The translations under genes were made by a program, and so were the position numbers. A DNA stretch of 64,000 nucleotides from Devosia sp. (GTDB taxonomy: Bacteria > Pseudomonadota > Alphaproteobacteria > Rhizobiales > Devosiaceae): assembly GCA_028290665.1 (NCBI GenBank), contig JAQGJK010000026.1:216861-280860 (forward strand), given 5' to 3'. A model generated the notes under the pieces. The model was not told where the DNA came from, made no database searches, and was given only the letters and a program-made list of their open reading frames with translations. Of the stretch, positions 60,977 to 64,000 are shown piece after piece; the stretch's first letter is position 1; each line of letters starts with the position of its first letter.

Positions 60977-61839
60977 TTGACCAGCGGCGCCGCCGCGACC
61001 CAGTGGTCGGGCCATTCGGCGCGGAGTTCATGGGCAGCCTGATGCGCCAGCGCCGCCGAGCCGAACACTCCGAACACCGTCGCACCCGATCCTGACATCC
61101 GCGCCAGCATGCAGCCGCCGGCCCGCGCCATTCGCTCGATCAGCGCGGCAATTTCGGGCAGCATGGCGATGGCCGGCGTTTCGAGGTCGTTGCGGGTCTC
61201 GGCGAGCCAGATGCCGAGCTGAGCGGGTCGGGTCATCGGCTCGGGCAGCGGCGGCAGCGGCTCGTTGTCATGGATCAGCAGCCGGCGAAACACTTCCGCG
61301 GTAGCCAGCGGCAGCAGCGGGTTGATCAGTACCACATGCACCGCAGGAAAAGCCCGCAGCGGCGTCACGATCTCGCCGACGCCCCGGATGGTCGCGGGCA
61401 TCGACAACAGGCACGCCGGCACATCGGCCCCGAGGGTGGCGGCGATGGCAACGAGGTCGCGCGGGGCGATATCGGGTTCCCCCAGCACCGCCATCAAGCG
61501 CAGCGCCGCAGCGGCATCGGCCGAGCCGCCACCGAGCCCCGCAGCGATCGGCAGGTTCTTTTCGAGCGTGAATTTCAGCCCGGTTGCGACATGCGTCGGA
61601 AACCGTGCCCGGAACGCCGCGACGGCGCGCATCACCAGATTGCCGTCGCTGGTCCCGAGCCGTTGCGCGAACGGACCTCGAATGGCGAGCGTATCGGCCG
61701 GAGCCGGTTCGGCGCTCAACTCATCGCCGACATCGGCGAACACCACTAGGCTTTCGAGGTCGTGATAGCCGTCGTCACGCCGCCTGGTGACGTGCAGCGC
61801 GAGGTTTAGCTTGGCCGGCGCCGCTTCGCTGATGCGCAA
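60970..61839 (-). CDS. ispE: 4-Diphosphocytidyl-2-C-methyl-D-erythritol kinase
   Basis: 289 residues, starting at TTG (no ATG lies near the conserved N-terminus APAKLNLALHVTRRRDDGYHDL). GHMP-kinase motif LPIAAGLGGGSADAAAALRLM and the C-terminal MSGSGATVFGVF are intact. It phosphorylates CDP-ME in the MEP isoprenoid pathway, upstream of ispH (also in this window). The gene follows the TPR stop by 11 bp, so translation is probably coupled. Confidence 0.95.
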   Translation of the reverse strand: MRISEAAPAKLNLALHVTRRRDDGYHDLESLVVFADVGDELSAEPAPADTLAIRGPFAQRLGTSDGNLVMRAVAAFRARFPTHVATGLKFTLEKNLPIAAGLGGGSADAAAALRLMAVLGEPDIAPRDLVAIAATLGADVPACLLSMPATIRGVGEIVTPLRAFPAVHVVLINPLLPLATAEVFRRLLIHDNEPLPPLPEPMTRPAQLGIWLAETRNDLETPAIAMLPEIAALIERMARAGGCMLARMSGSGATVFGVFGSAALAHQAAHELRAEWPDHWVAAAPLVNQ

Positions 61840-61850
61840 CGGGCTTGAGC

Positions 61851-63596
61851 TTACTGGGTCATCGCCTCGGTCAACGGCTCGAGCGGCGGCAAGCCGTTGA
61901 TCAGCTTCGAGGTCACGCGGGCCCGCACCGGCCCATCATCCTCGTCGAGCGAGGAGGCAATGTTCCACTGGAAACGCGCTTCGAGCGTGCGGCCGATGCG
62001 CCAGTAGGCATCACCCAGATGGTCGTTGATTTCCGGATCGGTCGGCATCAGCTGCACGGCGGTTTCGAGCACCGACACGGCTTCGTCGAGCCGGCCGAGC
62101 TTGTAGAAAGCCCAGCCGAGGCTGTCGACGATGTAACCATTGTTGGGCACCGCGGCGACGGCTTCCTCGATCAGTCCCAGCGCCTGGTCAAAGTTCATGT
62201 CCTGGTCGATCCAGCTGTAGCCGAGATAGTTCAGCACATCCGGCTCGCCCGGATTAAGGTCGAGGGCTTTCAGGAAATCGGCCTCGGCCTTGGGCCATTC
62301 GCCGGCCCGCTCATAGGCGATGCCGCGCACGTAATAAATCCGCCAGTCGGACGCCACATCGCCGGGCTTGGCATCGAGCGCCTTGCCGTAATTGACAGCC
62401 GCTTCGGCATATTGCTCGTCATAGCGCAGCAGGTCGCCGTAAGCCGTGGCGGCAGTCATATCGTCGGGATTGGTGGCCACGATGTTGCCGAGCCGGCGCA
62501 GCGCTTCGGGCCGGTCGCCCAACAGGTCGAGGTTCTGAGCTATGCGCACCACGGCGCCGGGCTTCAGCGGCGAAGTGGCCGGAATCGAGTCGTAGATGCG
62601 GTTGGCGGCTTCGTTCTGGCCGGAAAAGTCCAGCAGCTGGCCATAGCCCATAGTCGCGATATCGGACTTGGGATCGAGGTAACGGGCAAACTGCATGTAC
62701 ATCATGGCAACATCGGCGCTGCCATCCTGCAGCAGCACTTCGCCGAAGCTGTAGAACAGTTCGGCGGCGCCGCCCTGCGCCGTCGAGAGGAACAGGCCGG
62801 GCTTTTCGCCGGCCGCGAGCTTGGTCTTCAGGGCCGTTAGCAACGGATCGCTGAAGCCGCGCGCCTCATAGGCGGCGATGACGGCATTGGCGTCGTCGAA
62901 ACGCCCGGCATTGGCGAGGATGCGCGCATTGGCCTCGACCAGCCGCGGATCGAGCGGGGTCACCGCCAGCGCCTCGGCAGCAAAGCCGATGGCCTCATCG
63001 GAACGGCCGGCGACATCGAGCATCAGTGCCCGGTGATAGACGCTGAAATCGCGGAGGCCGGCGTCGTCGAGTTCATCGAGCAACTCACTCGCGCCATCGA
63101 CGTCGCCCTTGCCGGTCATGGCCCAGGCGGCCAGCAACTGGGCGGTGATGGCGTTGAAGCTATCGTCGCCGATGCCGCCGACTGCCTGCACCACGGCATC
63201 GAACTCGCCCTGCTTCATCGCCTCGACGGCGATGACCACGGCGGCCAATTGGTTGCCCGGATCGAATTCGAGCAGGTGCTCCGCTGTCGATGCCGAAGCA
63301 CTGATCTGACCATCGGCCGCCTGCGCGATGAAGGCGCGTTCAACCAACAGCGGATTGTCCCAATCCCCCTGCGCCGCGGCCATGAAAAAGCTCGCAGCTT
63401 CGCTAGTGCGCAAATCCTTCAGTGCCTGTTCGCCGGCGAGGAAACTGCCGGTAACACCGGGGTCGATCGGCTCGAAAGTCTCCGGATTAGCAAGCGGCGG
63501 CGCGATCTCGGACTGCGCGGTGGCGACGGCACCGGACAGGGCCAGCCCCGACACCATCAGCAGGGTACCGGCAAAGAGATGAACGAGTTTGGCCAA
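61851..63596 (-). CDS. Exported tetratricopeptide-repeat protein
   Basis: 581 residues from a TTG that gives a clean signal peptide (MAKLVHLFAGTLLMVSGLALSGAVATAQ); an ATG 13 codons on would shorten it. The mature protein is almost all TPR units (for example ADFLKALDLNPGEPDVLNYLGYSWIDQDMNFDQALGLIEEAVAAVPNNGYIVDSLGWAFYKLGRLDEAVSVLETAVQLMPTDPEINDHLGDAYWRIGRTLEA). It is probably a periplasmic or outer-membrane scaffold. The TPR-ispE order is common in rhizobia. Binding partner unknown. Confidence 0.9.
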   Translation of the reverse strand: MAKLVHLFAGTLLMVSGLALSGAVATAQSEIAPPLANPETFEPIDPGVTGSFLAGEQALKDLRTSEAASFFMAAAQGDWDNPLLVERAFIAQAADGQISASASTAEHLLEFDPGNQLAAVVIAVEAMKQGEFDAVVQAVGGIGDDSFNAITAQLLAAWAMTGKGDVDGASELLDELDDAGLRDFSVYHRALMLDVAGRSDEAIGFAAEALAVTPLDPRLVEANARILANAGRFDDANAVIAAYEARGFSDPLLTALKTKLAAGEKPGLFLSTAQGGAAELFYSFGEVLLQDGSADVAMMYMQFARYLDPKSDIATMGYGQLLDFSGQNEAANRIYDSIPATSPLKPGAVVRIAQNLDLLGDRPEALRRLGNIVATNPDDMTAATAYGDLLRYDEQYAEAAVNYGKALDAKPGDVASDWRIYYVRGIAYERAGEWPKAEADFLKALDLNPGEPDVLNYLGYSWIDQDMNFDQALGLIEEAVAAVPNNGYIVDSLGWAFYKLGRLDEAVSVLETAVQLMPTDPEINDHLGDAYWRIGRTLEARFQWNIASSLDEDDGPVRARVTSKLINGLPPLEPLTEAMTQ

Positions 63597-63723
63597 AGCC
63601 TTCGATGCTCCAGTGGATGGGCGCGGATGTACCGGCGCAAGTTGCGCGGCAGGATGTCGATTTTGGGACCGGGCCGCAAGTGGCGGGCACGATGTCGTGA
63701 CGGTTTGAGATCGGCAGCCGACC

Positions 63724-64000
63724 TCACATGCCGGCATAGTTCGGGCCCGACCCGCCCTCGGGCGGCACCCAGTCGATATTCTGGGCCGGATCCTTGATAT
63801 CGCAGGTCTTGCAGTGGACGCAGTTGGCGGCGTTGATGCGGAACTCGGGCGACCCGCCAATTTTGACGACCTCATAGACCGCGGCAGGGCAATAGAGCCG
63901 TGCCGGTTCGCCGTAGTTCGGCAGATTGTCGCGGATCGGCACCGCTGGGTCGCGCAGCCGCAGATGCACCGGCTGGTCCTCGTCATGGGCGATATTAGAC
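63724..64000 (-). CDS. Electron-transfer-flavoprotein:ubiquinone oxidoreductase, C-terminal part (cut by window edge)
   Basis: The last 91 codons only. The 4Fe-4S motif INAANCVHCKTCDIKDPAQNIDWVPPEGGSGPNYAGM and LRDPAVPIRDNLPNYGEPARLYCPAAVYEVVK match the C-terminal domain of ETF-QO very closely. The reading frame stays open to base 64000 (SNIAHDEDQPVHLRLRD). It passes electrons from ETF to the quinone pool at the inner membrane. Only the ORF-track fragment from 63969 was listed. Confidence 0.95.
   Translation of the reverse strand, partial: SNIAHDEDQPVHLRLRDPAVPIRDNLPNYGEPARLYCPAAVYEVVKIGGSPEFRINAANCVHCKTCDIKDPAQNIDWVPPEGGSGPNYAGM

Overview
The window is a high-G+C, densely packed stretch of chromosome from an alphaproteobacterium, most likely order Hyphomicrobiales and possibly Devosiaceae. 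That assignment is inferred from gene content, not from any search. The pointers are a Ros/MucR regulator, a TIGR03808-type Tat-exported beta-helix protein, a TIGR02301-type secreted protein, a Rhizobium etli ReAV-type asparaginase, the rhizobial form of dihydroorotase, the glyQ / methyltransferase / polyprenyl synthase / ispE / TPR / ETF-QO gene order, and rhizobial-style intergenic palindromic repeats.

Layout. 0-1 kb: an ArsR regulator overlapping a cut-off gene (probably SRPBCC), and a MucR-type regulator. 1.1-7.1 kb: a complete seven-gene Mrp/Mnh cation:proton antiporter operon (mnhABCDEFG, minus strand). 7.2-12.7 kb: oligopeptidase B, Fe-superoxide dismutase, a degenerate stand-alone receiver, a divergent LOG-like protein and a HerA/DUF853 ATPase. 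12.9-18.5 kb: a Tat-exported beta-helix protein, a HigBA-type toxin-antitoxin pair, asparaginase, a secreted SH3 protein and an SDR epimerase/TIM-barrel isomerase pair. 18.5-18.9 kb: tRNA-Gln and tRNA-Pro. 19-26.4 kb: envelope proteins, an L,D-transpeptidase, BioY, a metallo-beta-lactamase-fold hydrolase, a DUF898/M48/DUF1499 operon and pdxH.

26.5-37.8 kb is housekeeping: a DnaJ-like protein, Sua5, a deacetylase-like protein, xseB, SCO1, tlyA, aroC, fabI, an FAD-linked oxidase, hemerythrin, SRAP and Nudix. 37.8-48.6 kb: pyrC, ygfZ, HD, SleB, a PPDK-like protein and ispH-GNAT-rnhA, bracketed by two repeat-filled intergenic regions. 48.6-64 kb: rmuC, arginase, glyS, HugZ-like, DUF2207, lemA, glyQ, a methyltransferase, polyprenyl synthase, ispE, a large TPR protein and the C-terminus of ETF-QO.

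Most genes sit in short operons with ATGA or TGATG overlaps, and several convergent pairs share their stop codons. Many genes appear to start at TTG or GTG, so starts in the ORF track were re-chosen using Shine-Dalgarno spacing, overlaps and family N-termini. There is no prophage, insertion sequence, CRISPR array or obvious genomic island. The items most worth a second look are a PPDK-like protein with a shortened, eroded N-terminal domain, a 22-bp tandem duplication that rewrote the end of mnhG, a possibly leaderless ArsR gene, operator-like palindromes at higBA and between the SH3 and epimerase genes, the two palindromic repeat clusters, and the uncharacterised DUF898-M48-DUF1499 operon. I did not find a convincing wholly new multi-gene system.
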